From: Laceyella sediminis
Lineage (GTDB): Bacteria > Bacillota > Bacilli > Thermoactinomycetales > Thermoactinomycetaceae
Direction: 5' to 3'
Length of the DNA stretch: 64,000 bases
NCBI RefSeq assembly: GCF_003003125.1
Contig: NZ_PVTZ01000007.1
Location: 124,001-188,000, forward strand
The translations under genes and the position numbers were made by a program. Positions 7,624-15,836 of this stretch are shown piece after piece. Position 1 is the stretch's first letter, and every line of letters starts with the position of its first letter. Under the pieces are notes generated by a model. That model searched no databases. It was not told the origin of the DNA and saw only the letters and a program-made list of their open reading frames with translations.

Positions 7624-8589
7624 ATGTCCGGACTGAAGCAACGTTTGATCCGATCTCTGCTGATCGTAAGCGCGATGATGATCGCTCTTGTGGGCTGTTC
7701 ATCCTCTCCCGCCCCCAACAATGAGAAAACGGGGCAAACCCATACCATCAAACATGCCATGGGCACCACGAAAGTGCCGACCGAACCCAAGCGCGTAGTC
7801 GTTTTGACCAACGAAGGACTTGAAGCCCTGCTCGCTTTGGGCGTCAAGCCTGTCGGCGCAGTGGAATCATTTACCGAAAAACCCTTCTACAAACATCTGT
7901 TGCCTGAAACCAAAGGCGTCAAAACCGTTGGAACAGAGCATGAACCCAATCTGGAAACCATCGCTAGCTTGAAACCCGATCTGATTATCGGTAACAAAAT
8001 GCGCCAAGAAAAAGTGTACAACCAGCTAAATGCCATCGCACCGACCGTATTCGCGGAAGAGCTGCGTGGTGACTGGAAAACCAACTTCAACCTGTACGCC
8101 CAAGCGGTAAACAAAGTAGAAGAAGGCAAAAAAGTGTTGGCTGATTACGATAAAAAAGTGCAAGAAGTGAAGCAAAACGCGGGTGACCTGTTGCAACAAA
8201 AAGTGTCCGTCGTTCGCTTCATGGCAGGTAAAACGCGCATCTACCAACAGTTGAGCTTCACCGGTGTCTTGCTGAAAGACGTGGGCTTCGCTCGCACCGA
8301 ATTGGGGCAAAAGGAAGAATTTGCTCAAGAAATCTCCAAAGAGCAACTGCCGGATGCCGATGGAGACATCATCTTCTACTTCACTTATGATGTGGGCGAT
8401 AAAAAAGGCGACGCTCAAGAGCAAGAAATGACAAACGATCCACTGTGGAAAAACCTGACTGCGGTCAAAAACAACCGCGCCTTCAAAGTGGACGATGTCA
8501 TCTGGAACACAGCCGGCGGTGTGAAAGCCGCAATGCTGATGCTGGATCAGTTGAACAACATCGTGAATCAAATCAAAGTAGCAAAATAA
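7624..8589 (+). CDS. Ferric-siderophore-binding lipoprotein
   Basis: A 321-residue ABC solute-binding lipoprotein of the FepB/FeuA family (class III periplasmic-binding fold). Signal residues 1-24 end in the lipobox ALVGC with Cys25 as lipid anchor. Family landmarks are PKRVVVLTNEGLEALLALGVKPVG near 55-80 and SLKPDLIIG near 115. It should capture an iron chelate outside the membrane and hand it to the two permeases encoded divergently. Start ATG behind AAAGGAG. Expression is probably iron-repressed through the Fur box at 7574-7592. A strong terminator follows, so it is monocistronic. Confidence 0.9.
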   Translation: MSGLKQRLIRSLLIVSAMMIALVGCSSSPAPNNEKTGQTHTIKHAMGTTKVPTEPKRVVVLTNEGLEALLALGVKPVGAVESFTEKPFYKHLLPETKGVKTVGTEHEPNLETIASLKPDLIIGNKMRQEKVYNQLNAIAPTVFAEELRGDWKTNFNLYAQAVNKVEEGKKVLADYDKKVQEVKQNAGDLLQQKVSVVRFMAGKTRIYQQLSFTGVLLKDVGFARTELGQKEEFAQEISKEQLPDADGDIIFYFTYDVGDKKGDAQEQEMTNDPLWKNLTAVKNNRAFKVDDVIWNTAGGVKAAMLMLDQLNNIVNQIKVAK

Positions 8590-8600
8590 GGTTGGTATGA

Positions 8601-8640
8601 AAAGCGGGTCCCGCACAAGATGGGGCCCGCTTCTTTTTAT
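8601..8640 (+). terminator. Terminator of the lipoprotein gene
   Basis: AAGCGGGTCCC pairs with GGGCCCGCTT around a short loop, followed by CTTTTTAT. Confidence 0.85.
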
Positions 8641-8727
8641 GCAGAAAATCCTTGCCCATCATCTTCCATCATGAAACGTCAATGAAAAAGAAAAACTATC
8701 TTTAAAAACTGACCCGTGGTGATAAAT

Positions 8728-9795
8728 ATGAAGAAGCAATGGATTATTCTCATCTGCGTGATTCTCATCGGTAGCGGAATACCCGAGCTCGCCGCGGCCG
8801 CGTCACCAACGCCAAAGGTCGACCCGTCGGTGCAAGCGCGGGCAAAGGAACGGCAAATCCTATATGAAACGATGCAAACCTTGACCGGAGTCCCATGGCC
8901 TTATCTAGCCGCGATGGATCAATATGAACAAAACTTGCGCCAAGAGTCAAAGAATGCAGGCCCACCGCCGCTCATCTCCATACAAGTCCCCCCATCCACA
9001 TGGGCTGGCTTGATCAATCCTGACCAGGAAGATAAGCTACCGGATTCGATTTCCTTCTTTGGGGGCATCGGCAAAGACGGGGACGGAGACGGCGTCGCGG
9101 ATCGGCGCAACCCGATTGACGTGTTGTACAGTGTCGCTTCCTACTTAGCAGAGAAAGGACACAAAGAAGAGCAAATCCGCGAACGGATCTGGGATTACTA
9201 CCGCCATCCCACCACGGTGGATGTCATTACCCACATCGCCCGCATCTACAACAAGTTTCAAACCGTCCAACTCTATGATCGCTCTTTCCCCATCCCTCTG
9301 CGTTACAATTACACCTACCACAACACATGGGGAGACCGCCGCGGCTGGGGCGGATTACGCATTCATGAAGGGACAGATATTTTCGCCGATTACGGAACAC
9401 CTGTGCTTAGCACAAGTTATGGCTATGTTGAACTGAAAGGCTGGAACCGCTATGGTGGGTGGCGGATTGGCATCCGTGACATTTACAATCGTTATCATTA
9501 CTTTGCTCATTTGAGCAGTTTCAATAAAGGCTTGAAAAAAGGAAGCATCGTCAAACCTGGGGATGTGATCGGCTATGTCGGCTCATCCGGCTACGGTCCA
9601 CCGGGCACCTCCGGAAAATTCCCTCCCCATCTGCATTACGGCATATACCGTTTCAACGGCCGCAACACTTACTCATTTGACCCTTATCCCCTCCTGCGCC
9701 GTTGGGAACGCGAAGCCTTCAAAAAGCGGAAGGAACGTAAAAAGAGACAAAGCCGCCAAACCTCTTCGACCACAACTTTGCAGTGGATCGATTAA
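8728..9795 (+). CDS. LytH-like M23 wall endopeptidase with transglycosylase-like N-domain
   Basis: A 355-residue secreted protein with a signal peptide at 1-25. The C-terminal M23 (LytM) domain keeps the zinc residues: HEGTD (His213, Asp217) and HLHYG (His301, His303). This resembles LytH/YunA, which trims side peptides of spore cortex murein. Residues about 40-190 align by eye with the lytic-transglycosylase part of the type IV secretion hydrolase at 45839-46966: GVPWPYLAA, a Glu in YEQN, and the DGDGDGVAD...YLA block. Start ATG 8728 fits GGTGAT spacing better than the GTG at 8716. The basic tail (KKRKERKKRQ) is unusual. Confidence 0.75.
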   Translation: MKKQWIILICVILIGSGIPELAAAASPTPKVDPSVQARAKERQILYETMQTLTGVPWPYLAAMDQYEQNLRQESKNAGPPPLISIQVPPSTWAGLINPDQEDKLPDSISFFGGIGKDGDGDGVADRRNPIDVLYSVASYLAEKGHKEEQIRERIWDYYRHPTTVDVITHIARIYNKFQTVQLYDRSFPIPLRYNYTYHNTWGDRRGWGGLRIHEGTDIFADYGTPVLSTSYGYVELKGWNRYGGWRIGIRDIYNRYHYFAHLSSFNKGLKKGSIVKPGDVIGYVGSSGYGPPGTSGKFPPHLHYGIYRFNGRNTYSFDPYPLLRRWEREAFKKRKERKKRQSRQTSSTTTLQWID

Positions 9796-9831
9796 CGTAT
9801 GCTGTTGCAGCAACAGCGGCTTTCCATGAAA

Positions 9832-9860
9832 TCGGCTCCCATGTCGGGAGCCATTTTTTG
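9832..9860 (+). terminator. Terminator of the LytH-like gene
   Basis: GGCTCCC (9834-9840) and GGGAGCC (9846-9852) arms followed by ATTTTTTG. The rest of the 330-bp gap before the MerR gene holds a short GCTGTTGC palindrome and the MerR-type promoter, with no ORF. Confidence 0.85.
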
Positions 9861-10077
9861 ACGAGCAAACTTTCTTTTTATTCATATCCTCCAGAACGAC
9901 GATTCACGTCATCATCAAAAAAAGCCAACCGCCTAAATCGCAGTTGGCCATTGTTCCGGGGTACTATATTATTCGTTCCGACCTCCCCATTTATGGTCCC
10001 GAACCGGTTAAATAGGTTTCTTGAAACACGTGAATCGAATAGAAAAACTTTTTTTGCTCCAAATAGCCCCATGCGTA

Positions 10078-10108
10078 TTGACCCTCACCCAAGAGGAGCC
10101 TTTAGAAT
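10078..10108 (+). promoter_or_regulatory. MerR-type promoter with 19-bp spacer
   Basis: TTGACC (10078-10083) and TAGAAT (10103-10108) are separated by 19 bp, the over-long spacing of promoters that MerR-family activators untwist. CCTC/GAGG half-sites (10083-10086 and 10093-10096) lie within the spacer. This suggests autoregulation by the gene product downstream. Confidence 0.6.
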
Positions 10109-10127
10109 CGCAAGTGAGGTGGAACGC

Positions 10128-10880
10128 ATGCTGTATACAGTAAAAGAGCTCGCCCAATTGGCAAATGTGACAGTCAAGACACTTCATCATTATCACAAAA
10201 TCGGTCTGCTGATTCCGCGCAAAATAAGCGAATCCGGTTATCGCTTGTACGGGCAACAAGAACTGGAACGATTGCAACAAATCCTTTTTTACCGCGAGCT
10301 GGATTTCCCCCTCAAAGAAATCACTAACATCTTGTCTGGTGAATCAGATCGGTTGTCCATTTTGCAGAACCAAAAACAATTGCTCATGGCGCGGCTGCAC
10401 AGATTGACGCGCTTGGTTCAGACATTGGACGAATCGATTGATCACGCCTTGAAAGGAGAACCCATGGAACAATCAGCGATGTTCAAAGGATTTCGAAGTG
10501 AAGAAGAGTGGGAGATGGCGCTGGCGGAGCAAAACGAACATATCAAAGAAACATACGATTATGATTTGCTGGCCAGCAAGCCGATCGAAGTGGAGGCAAT
10601 GAACGAGATGGCGCTGGAGGCTCAGCACTTTATGAACAGCATGGCATGTGCGTTGAGAGAGGGGCGCAAATATGACGACAGCCAAGTGAAAAAGCTCATC
10701 CGCCAACACATTGATTTCTTGAATGACCACGGGAAGGCCCTGACCGATGCCGACTTTGCGTCCCAAGCTCTTTTCTTTGTGCAGGACGATTTCCATCGCC
10801 ACATGCTGGAGGAAGTGCAAACCGGCCTTTCTTATTATCTCTACTTTGCCGCCGAAGCCTTTGCCTCTGTTCAGCAATGA
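10128..10880 (+). CDS. MerR-family regulator with TipAS-type ligand domain
   Basis: A 250-residue regulator. Residues 1-70 are a MerR DNA-binding domain (YTVKELAQLANVTVKTLHHY), 75-110 the dimerisation coiled coil, and about 125-245 a helical TipAS domain. TipA proteins bind thiopeptides and other drugs and activate multidrug genes and their own promoter. Start is ATG 10128 behind GAGGTGG, where the MerR domain begins; the reading frame is open further upstream but is not used by homologues. A MerR-type promoter sits 20 nt before the start. The closest studied relatives would be Mta/TipA. Confidence 0.85.
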   Translation: MLYTVKELAQLANVTVKTLHHYHKIGLLIPRKISESGYRLYGQQELERLQQILFYRELDFPLKEITNILSGESDRLSILQNQKQLLMARLHRLTRLVQTLDESIDHALKGEPMEQSAMFKGFRSEEEWEMALAEQNEHIKETYDYDLLASKPIEVEAMNEMALEAQHFMNSMACALREGRKYDDSQVKKLIRQHIDFLNDHGKALTDADFASQALFFVQDDFHRHMLEEVQTGLSYYLYFAAEAFASVQQ

Positions 10881-10892
10881 GCTAACCTATTG

Positions 10893-10929
10893 AAAAAAAG
10901 CTGTTGCCCGTCAAGGCAACAGCTTTTTT
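10893..10929. terminator. Bidirectional terminator
   Basis: AAAAAAAGCTGTTGCC and GGCAACAGCTTTTTT arms around a CGTCAA loop, shared by the MerR gene and the convergent permease gene. Confidence 0.9.
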
Positions 10930-10931
10930 CG

Positions 10932-12317
10932 TCACTTCTTCTTGTTCAACTCCGAGTTGCGGTACCCATACACGAAATAGATGATTAAGCCCACCAGCAA
11001 CCAGAGCAAGAAGCGTATCCATGAGGTGCCTGGCAATTTAATCATCAAAAATCCGCAGAACAGAATGGCCAGAATCGGCACCAACGGCACCAACGGCGTT
11101 CGGAACGCCCGCGGCAAATCAGGTTGCGTCTTACGCAGGATCATCACGCAGATCGACACCAGCACAAACGCCGCCAATGTCCCCAAGTTCACCAACTCGG
11201 ACAATTCCTTCAACGATACGAACCCGCCCAAACATGCGGCAACCAAACCGAAAATCCACGTGTTGATGAATGGTGTGCGCGTTTTGATGTTCACTTTGGA
11301 AAACACTTTCGGTATCAGGCCGTCACGGGACATGGAGTAACCGATCCGCACTTGTCCGTACAGCATCACCAGCATCACCGTCAACATCCCCACTGTTGCC
11401 CCCACACTTACTAGGCCGCGCAGCCAGTCTTGCCCAGTCACTGAGATGGCAAAAGCGACAGGACTTTTCTCATGACCAGCAAATTCTTTGTATTCGACCA
11501 GCCCAGTCATCACCATCGTAGTAACTACATACAAAATGGTACAGATGGCAAGCGACCACAAAATGCCTTTGGGCAAATCCTTTTGCGGATTTCGCGTTTC
11601 CTCCGCGGCCGTGCTAACGGCGTCAAACCCGAGGAAGGCGAAGAAAATGACGGCTGCCGCTTGAAATACCCCTTCAAATCCGAACGGCATGAACGGCGTC
11701 CAGTTGTCCGGCTTGACGTAGAAGAAGCCGACCAAGATGAACAACACAACTACCAACAGCTTGAGAGCCACGATCAGGTTGTTTACCCATTTAGACTCTT
11801 TCACACCGATCGACACTAGCAACGTAATGAGCAAGACGATCAGGAATGCGGGAAGATTCATGATCCCACCCTCAATTGGGGTCATCAGCAGCGATTGGGG
11901 AATTTGGATGCCCAAGCCCATGACTAAGTCCGCAAAATAACCCGACCAACCAACTGAGACGGAACTAACAGCTAACAAATATTCCAAGATCAAGTCCCAG
12001 CCGATAATCCAAGCCATGAATTCTCCAACGGTAACATAACTGTAAGTGTAAGCGGAACCAGATACGGGAACGATGGAAGCGAATTCAGCATACGTCAACC
12101 CGGCGAACAGACAGGCCAGTCCGGCAATGATAAAGGAAAGAGTAAGTGCTGGACCCGCAGTCAACGAACCAAGACCCGTCAAAACGAAAATCCCTGTACC
12201 AATGATTGCACCAATGCCAAGCAGTGTGAGATCCCATGCCCCGAGTTCCCGTCGCAGTTGCGACCCTTTACTCAATTCTAAGGCATAATCCACACTCTTT
12301 TTGCGAAAGAGTTCCAC
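10932..12317 (-). CDS. APC-family amino acid permease (YfnA-like)
   Basis: A 461-residue integral membrane transporter with about twelve hydrophobic segments. The N-terminal LTLLGIGAIIGTGIFVLTG is the substrate-site helix signature of the amino acid-polyamine-organocation family. Length and opening (ELFRKK...) match Bacillus YfnA and the cationic amino acid transporter group. It should import an amino acid by proton symport; the specific amino acid is not readable. Start GTG 12317 is preferred because AAAAGGGGG precedes it by 8 nt; the reading frame upstream is AT-rich and non-homologous. It is monocistronic. Confidence 0.9.
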   Translation of the reverse strand: MELFRKKSVDYALELSKGSQLRRELGAWDLTLLGIGAIIGTGIFVLTGLGSLTAGPALTLSFIIAGLACLFAGLTYAEFASIVPVSGSAYTYSYVTVGEFMAWIIGWDLILEYLLAVSSVSVGWSGYFADLVMGLGIQIPQSLLMTPIEGGIMNLPAFLIVLLITLLVSIGVKESKWVNNLIVALKLLVVVLFILVGFFYVKPDNWTPFMPFGFEGVFQAAAVIFFAFLGFDAVSTAAEETRNPQKDLPKGILWSLAICTILYVVTTMVMTGLVEYKEFAGHEKSPVAFAISVTGQDWLRGLVSVGATVGMLTVMLVMLYGQVRIGYSMSRDGLIPKVFSKVNIKTRTPFINTWIFGLVAACLGGFVSLKELSELVNLGTLAAFVLVSICVMILRKTQPDLPRAFRTPLVPLVPILAILFCGFLMIKLPGTSWIRFLLWLLVGLIIYFVYGYRNSELNKKK

Positions 12318-12442
12318 AATGTTGCCCCCTTTTGAAATAATTAAAAAATTAAAATAATGCGGCAACTACATTGAATCCAATCATTTAGAATTGATGGATT
12401 GTTTATATATTATATATGAATCATGTATGAAAATAAATAATA

Positions 12443-12466
12443 AATCCTACCAATTACGGTAGGATT
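12443..12466 (-). terminator. Terminator of the glutaredoxin-like gene
   Basis: Nine-base arms AATCCTACC and GGTAGGATT around AATTAC. On the minus strand a TTATTATTTATTTTC tract follows. Confidence 0.7.
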
Positions 12467-12475
12467 CTTCAAAAG

Positions 12476-12715
12476 TTAATCATTTTCTTCTTTTAACGCT
12501 TTTAAAATGGCATCCGGTTGCAAGCCGTGAATGGCTTGCCCATTCACCACAGTGACCGGCACCCCCAAAAACCCCATTTGTTTCACTTCTTCCAGATATT
12601 GTGGATTTTCGCTACAATCTCTCGTTTCATAAGGAATTTGGTAATCATTTAAAAACCGCTTGAGGACATTGCACTCAATGCAATGCGGCCGCGAATACAC
12701 AATCACTGCCATCAT
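12476..12715 (-). CDS. Glutaredoxin/NrdH-like thiol-disulfide protein
   Basis: A 79-residue thioredoxin-fold protein. It begins with a beta strand and the redox site CIEC (Cys12-Cys15). The conserved cis-proline lies in GVPVTVVNG near 52-60, followed by a GLQPDAILKAL helix. Members reduce ribonucleotide reductase or other small disulfides in the cytosol. CIEC differs from the CVQC common in NrdH, so the electron donor is uncertain. Start is one of two adjacent ATGs (12715 or 12712) behind AAAGGAG. A single-gene unit with its own terminator. Confidence 0.85.
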   Translation of the reverse strand: MMAVIVYSRPHCIECNVLKRFLNDYQIPYETRDCSENPQYLEEVKQMGFLGVPVTVVNGQAIHGLQPDAILKALKEEND

Positions 12716-12871
12716 CTGTTCACTCCTTTGCTTTTACTATACTATGTAATCTCCGCCCGCTCTATATTTTTGCGCATCTTCTTCGGTATAATAGGCCTAA
12801 GCAACCATTTGGCAATAGGGATGGCCACGTGGATGTGTTCATCTATGCTGCCAATATAGGAGAGATGTTTT

Positions 12872-14632
12872 GTGCACAAGAATTTACGCACGTTCATAGA
12901 GCAATTGCGCAATGAAAACGATATCGTAGAAATAGACGTTCCGGTTGATCCCCATCTAGAATTGGCGGAGATTCACCGGCGTGTCATCTCCGAGGAAGGC
13001 CCGGCGCTTCTTTTCACCAATGTAAAAGGAAGCGCCTTCCCTGTGGTCACCAATCTGTTCGGCACCTCCCGGCGGGTCGACCTCGCCTTTGGGCCGCGGC
13101 CGGAAACACTGATGCGACAAGCAGTGGACATGGTGCATAAACTGATGCCACCCACACCGAAAGCAATCTGGGGAGAACGGCAGCTGCTCTTGGAGTTGCT
13201 CAAGGTCGGCTTAAAATCCGTTCCCGCCTCGCAAGCGCCAGTGTTGGAAGCGCAACAGCCGCAGCCGGACTTGACCCAACTCCCGGTGATCACTTCGTGG
13301 CAAGAAGACGGTGGGCCATTTGTCACCCTGCCTTTGGTCTATACGGAACATCCAGAAACCGGCCAGCACAACTTAGGCATGTACCGCATGCAAGTTTTTG
13401 ACGCGAACACGACTGGCATGCACTGGCAAATCCACAAAGGGGGCGGGTTCCACCATTTTGCCGCAGAAGAGAAGAACCAAGCGCTCCCGGTACGCGTCCA
13501 TCTCGGCGGCCCACCTGCACTCATCGCTTCAGCCATCGCGCCAGCTCCTGAATTTCTACCGGAGCTCTTGCTGGCTTCCCTGATCATCGGCGAGAAGTTA
13601 CCTGTTGTCCGTCCCGCCGATGGCGGTTATCCGTATATCGCGGAAGCGGAGTTTGTCCTGTCGGGGCATGTGCCGCCTCATGTGCGCCGCTTAGAAGGGC
13701 CGTTTGGCGACCATTACGGCTATTATTCACTGGCCCATGACTTCCCCGTCTTCAACGTCGACAGCGTCCATCACCGCAAAGACGCGATTTATCCGGCGAC
13801 CGTGGTCGGCAAACCGCGCCAAGAAGATTATTATATGGGGGAATTTTTGCAGCGTCTCCTATCACCAGCATTCCCGATGGTGATGCCTGGGGTGAAGGCA
13901 TTGTGGACATACGCCGAAACCGGCTTCCACTCCCTGGCCGCGGCCGTCGTCAGAGAGAGCTACAGCCGGGAAGCGTTGGCAAACGCCTTCCGCATCTTGG
14001 GCGAAGGTCAATTGACCTTAACCAAATTCCTCATGCTGACGGATCGCCCTGTCTCATTGGAGAATTTCCCCGAGCTCATGGAAACGATATTGGAGCGGTT
14101 TGACCCGGCGTGCGACCTATTTATCTTCAGCAACACCTCCATGGACACGCTGGATTATACGGGACGCCGCCTAAATCATGGTAGCAAAGCCGTGATGATC
14201 GGCACGGGCGAAGCCAAACGCAACCTACCTGCCGAATTCCACGGTCCCGACATGCACGGGGTAAAGCAAGCTGCCGTCTACTGCCGTGGGGCGCTAGTAT
14301 TGGAAACCGATTCGTTTGTTGACGCGCCCGACTTAGCAGAGCGCTTATTGGCACAGCATCGCGAAGAGTTAAAATCATGGCCCATGATCTTCCTGGTCGA
14401 TAACATCTCGGCCGCCTCCGGCCAATCTGCATTCCTGTGGACGATCTTCACCCGCTTTGACCCAGCGCATGACATCTACGCGCAAGCGGAATGGTCTCGC
14501 CACCACGCCCGCTATCAATTCCCGATCATCGTCGATGCGCGGATGAAGCCGGGCTATCCTGATGAGTTGGAAGTGGATCCGGCGATTAAGCAACTGGTTG
14601 ACGAGCGCTGGAAAGAGTATTTCCGCTCATAA
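12872..14632 (+). CDS. UbiD-family prenylated-FMN decarboxylase
   Basis: A 586-residue member of the UbiD family, non-oxidative (de)carboxylases that use prenylated FMN. Visible family landmarks are EIHRRVISEEGPALLF near 30-46, the central substrate region, and RRLEGPFGDHYGYY near 272-285 holding a conserved glutamate (about 275). The long form resembles enzymes of menaquinone or aromatic acid metabolism, including the MqnL-type branch, but the substrate cannot be assigned. The flavin prenyltransferase UbiX is not in the window. Start GTG 12872 behind AGGAGAG. It is monocistronic with its own terminator. Confidence 0.85.
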   Translation: MHKNLRTFIEQLRNENDIVEIDVPVDPHLELAEIHRRVISEEGPALLFTNVKGSAFPVVTNLFGTSRRVDLAFGPRPETLMRQAVDMVHKLMPPTPKAIWGERQLLLELLKVGLKSVPASQAPVLEAQQPQPDLTQLPVITSWQEDGGPFVTLPLVYTEHPETGQHNLGMYRMQVFDANTTGMHWQIHKGGGFHHFAAEEKNQALPVRVHLGGPPALIASAIAPAPEFLPELLLASLIIGEKLPVVRPADGGYPYIAEAEFVLSGHVPPHVRRLEGPFGDHYGYYSLAHDFPVFNVDSVHHRKDAIYPATVVGKPRQEDYYMGEFLQRLLSPAFPMVMPGVKALWTYAETGFHSLAAAVVRESYSREALANAFRILGEGQLTLTKFLMLTDRPVSLENFPELMETILERFDPACDLFIFSNTSMDTLDYTGRRLNHGSKAVMIGTGEAKRNLPAEFHGPDMHGVKQAAVYCRGALVLETDSFVDAPDLAERLLAQHREELKSWPMIFLVDNISAASGQSAFLWTIFTRFDPAHDIYAQAEWSRHHARYQFPIIVDARMKPGYPDELEVDPAIKQLVDERWKEYFRS

Positions 14633-14640
14633 GACGAGCA

Positions 14641-14676
14641 AAAGTCCCCCTGGTCCAAGGGGGACTTCACTTTTTG
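14641..14676. terminator. Terminator of the UbiD-family gene
   Basis: AAAGTCCCCC and GGGGGACTT arms followed by CACTTTTTG. It also sits at the 3' end of the convergent hypothetical gene at 14679. Confidence 0.85.
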
Positions 14677-14678
14677 CG

Positions 14679-15059
14679 CTACTCTTTTATTCGGAACAAG
14701 GAGATATCATTGGTCACATTGGCTTCAAACTCGGCACGGCTCGGGTCGATGAAATCGATCTCCTTCACATGGTCGGCTGCCAACAAGAATCCTTCCATAT
14801 CTTCAATCGCGCCTTCTTTGATCTTCACGGACAACTGTTGCGCGATATAGCGAGCCAAGGAGCTGTCCGAACCTTCCCCGCCGATCTCCATGCCTGTCTC
14901 CTCTAAAAAGCCTGGATATCGCTTGCCTATCGCGATCGCGATCTGATATGCCGTAAACAGCGGCCGGCCGAAATGATGCGATTCTCCGCGATCATTCTCC
15001 ACCGCTTGCAATACTTCCCTAATCTTGGCCTCCATCTCCCATTGATCCCATCTGCTCAT
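14679..15059 (-). CDS. Conserved-looking hypothetical protein
   Basis: A 126-residue acidic soluble protein that I do not recognise. It opens MSRWDQWEMEAKIREVLQAV, contains a Gly-rich middle (MEIGGEGSDSSLARYIAQQL) and has no Cys, signal or membrane segment. Codon use and a good AAAAGGAGAG site with 10-nt spacing before the ATG support real translation. Upstream on the same strand is the tandem hairpin repeat array; no operon partner is visible. Alternating helices in the central part could form a small regulatory or binding domain, but nothing specific can be claimed. Confidence 0.6.
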   Translation of the reverse strand: MSRWDQWEMEAKIREVLQAVENDRGESHHFGRPLFTAYQIAIAIGKRYPGFLEETGMEIGGEGSDSSLARYIAQQLSVKIKEGAIEDMEGFLLAADHVKEIDFIDPSRAEFEANVTNDISLFRIKE

Positions 15060-15143
15060 GATGCCCTCTCCTTTTATGTATTTTTAATATTATTTTATCA
15101 AGAAATAATTATGATTTATATAACAAAAACGACACGGTGTTGT

Positions 15144-15617
15144 ACAGCGGCTCCAAAACCGTTTTCCCATTCGCTTCACACGTGGCGAGGCTCTTCGGGA
15201 AAAGGTTTTCCACCGCTTATTTTTCAAACTTGATTTACCAGACTTAGGAATGGTGAATAAATAGGACAGCGGCTTCAAAACCGTTTTCCCATTCGCTTCA
15301 CGCGTGGCGAGGCGCTCTTCGGGAAAAGGTTTTTCCGCCTCTTCTTCTTCTAACTTGATTTACTAGACTCAGGCATGGTAGATAAATAGGACAGCAACTC
15401 CAAATCCGCTTTCCCATTCGCTTCATGCGTGGCGAGGTGCTCTTCGGTAAAAAGTTTTCCACCGCTTATTTTTCAAACTTGATTTACCAGACTTAGGAAT
15501 GGTGAATAAATAGGACAGCGGCTTCAAAACCGTTTTCCCACTCGCTTCACTTGTGCATCGGCGCTCTTTGGGAAAAGGTTTTTCCGCCGCTTATTTTTAA
15601 CTTGTTTTACTAGATAG
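15144..15617. repeat. Tandem array of four ~124-bp hairpin repeats
   Basis: Four diverged copies begin with ACAGC(GG) at 15144, 15266, 15391 and 15515 (periods 122, 125, 124). Each holds a long imperfect inverted repeat, left arm AAAACCGTTTTCCC and right arm GGGAAAAGGTTTT, with an outer AGCGG/CCGCT pair followed by TATTTTTC in most copies. Copies are linked by a conserved spacer (ACTTGATTTACCAGACT, TAGGAATGGTGAATAAAT). There is no coding capacity. The remaining sequence to 15836 is AT-rich and should contain the promoter of the excalibur-domain gene. A related segment occurs at 58484-58520. Confidence 0.85.
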
Positions 15618-15836
15618 GCTCATTCTACGCAGTAACTAATGATCTAATTCTTAAAGTCAAGCACTTTATATAATAGTTAATAATATTTTATTATATAAAA
15701 TATTGCATTATTTTTATTTTAGTGGTAACCTCTCTATTACATGGCATTTCAATACAAAACAAACTAAAAAACATTTTTTGTTCGCTATGCAAACCATTTA
15801 ATGGTGAAACCAGTTTAATGCAAAGGAGGCAGTAAA

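Noticed and set aside
9783-10127. N-terminal extension of the MerR/TipA frame
   Set aside because: The open frame continues upstream of 10128, but it crosses a terminator and the promoter, and the MerR domain begins at 10128 behind a good ribosome site.
15060-15836. CRISPR array
   Set aside because: The repeat period is about 124 bp, whole units are similar without unique spacers, and no cas genes are present.
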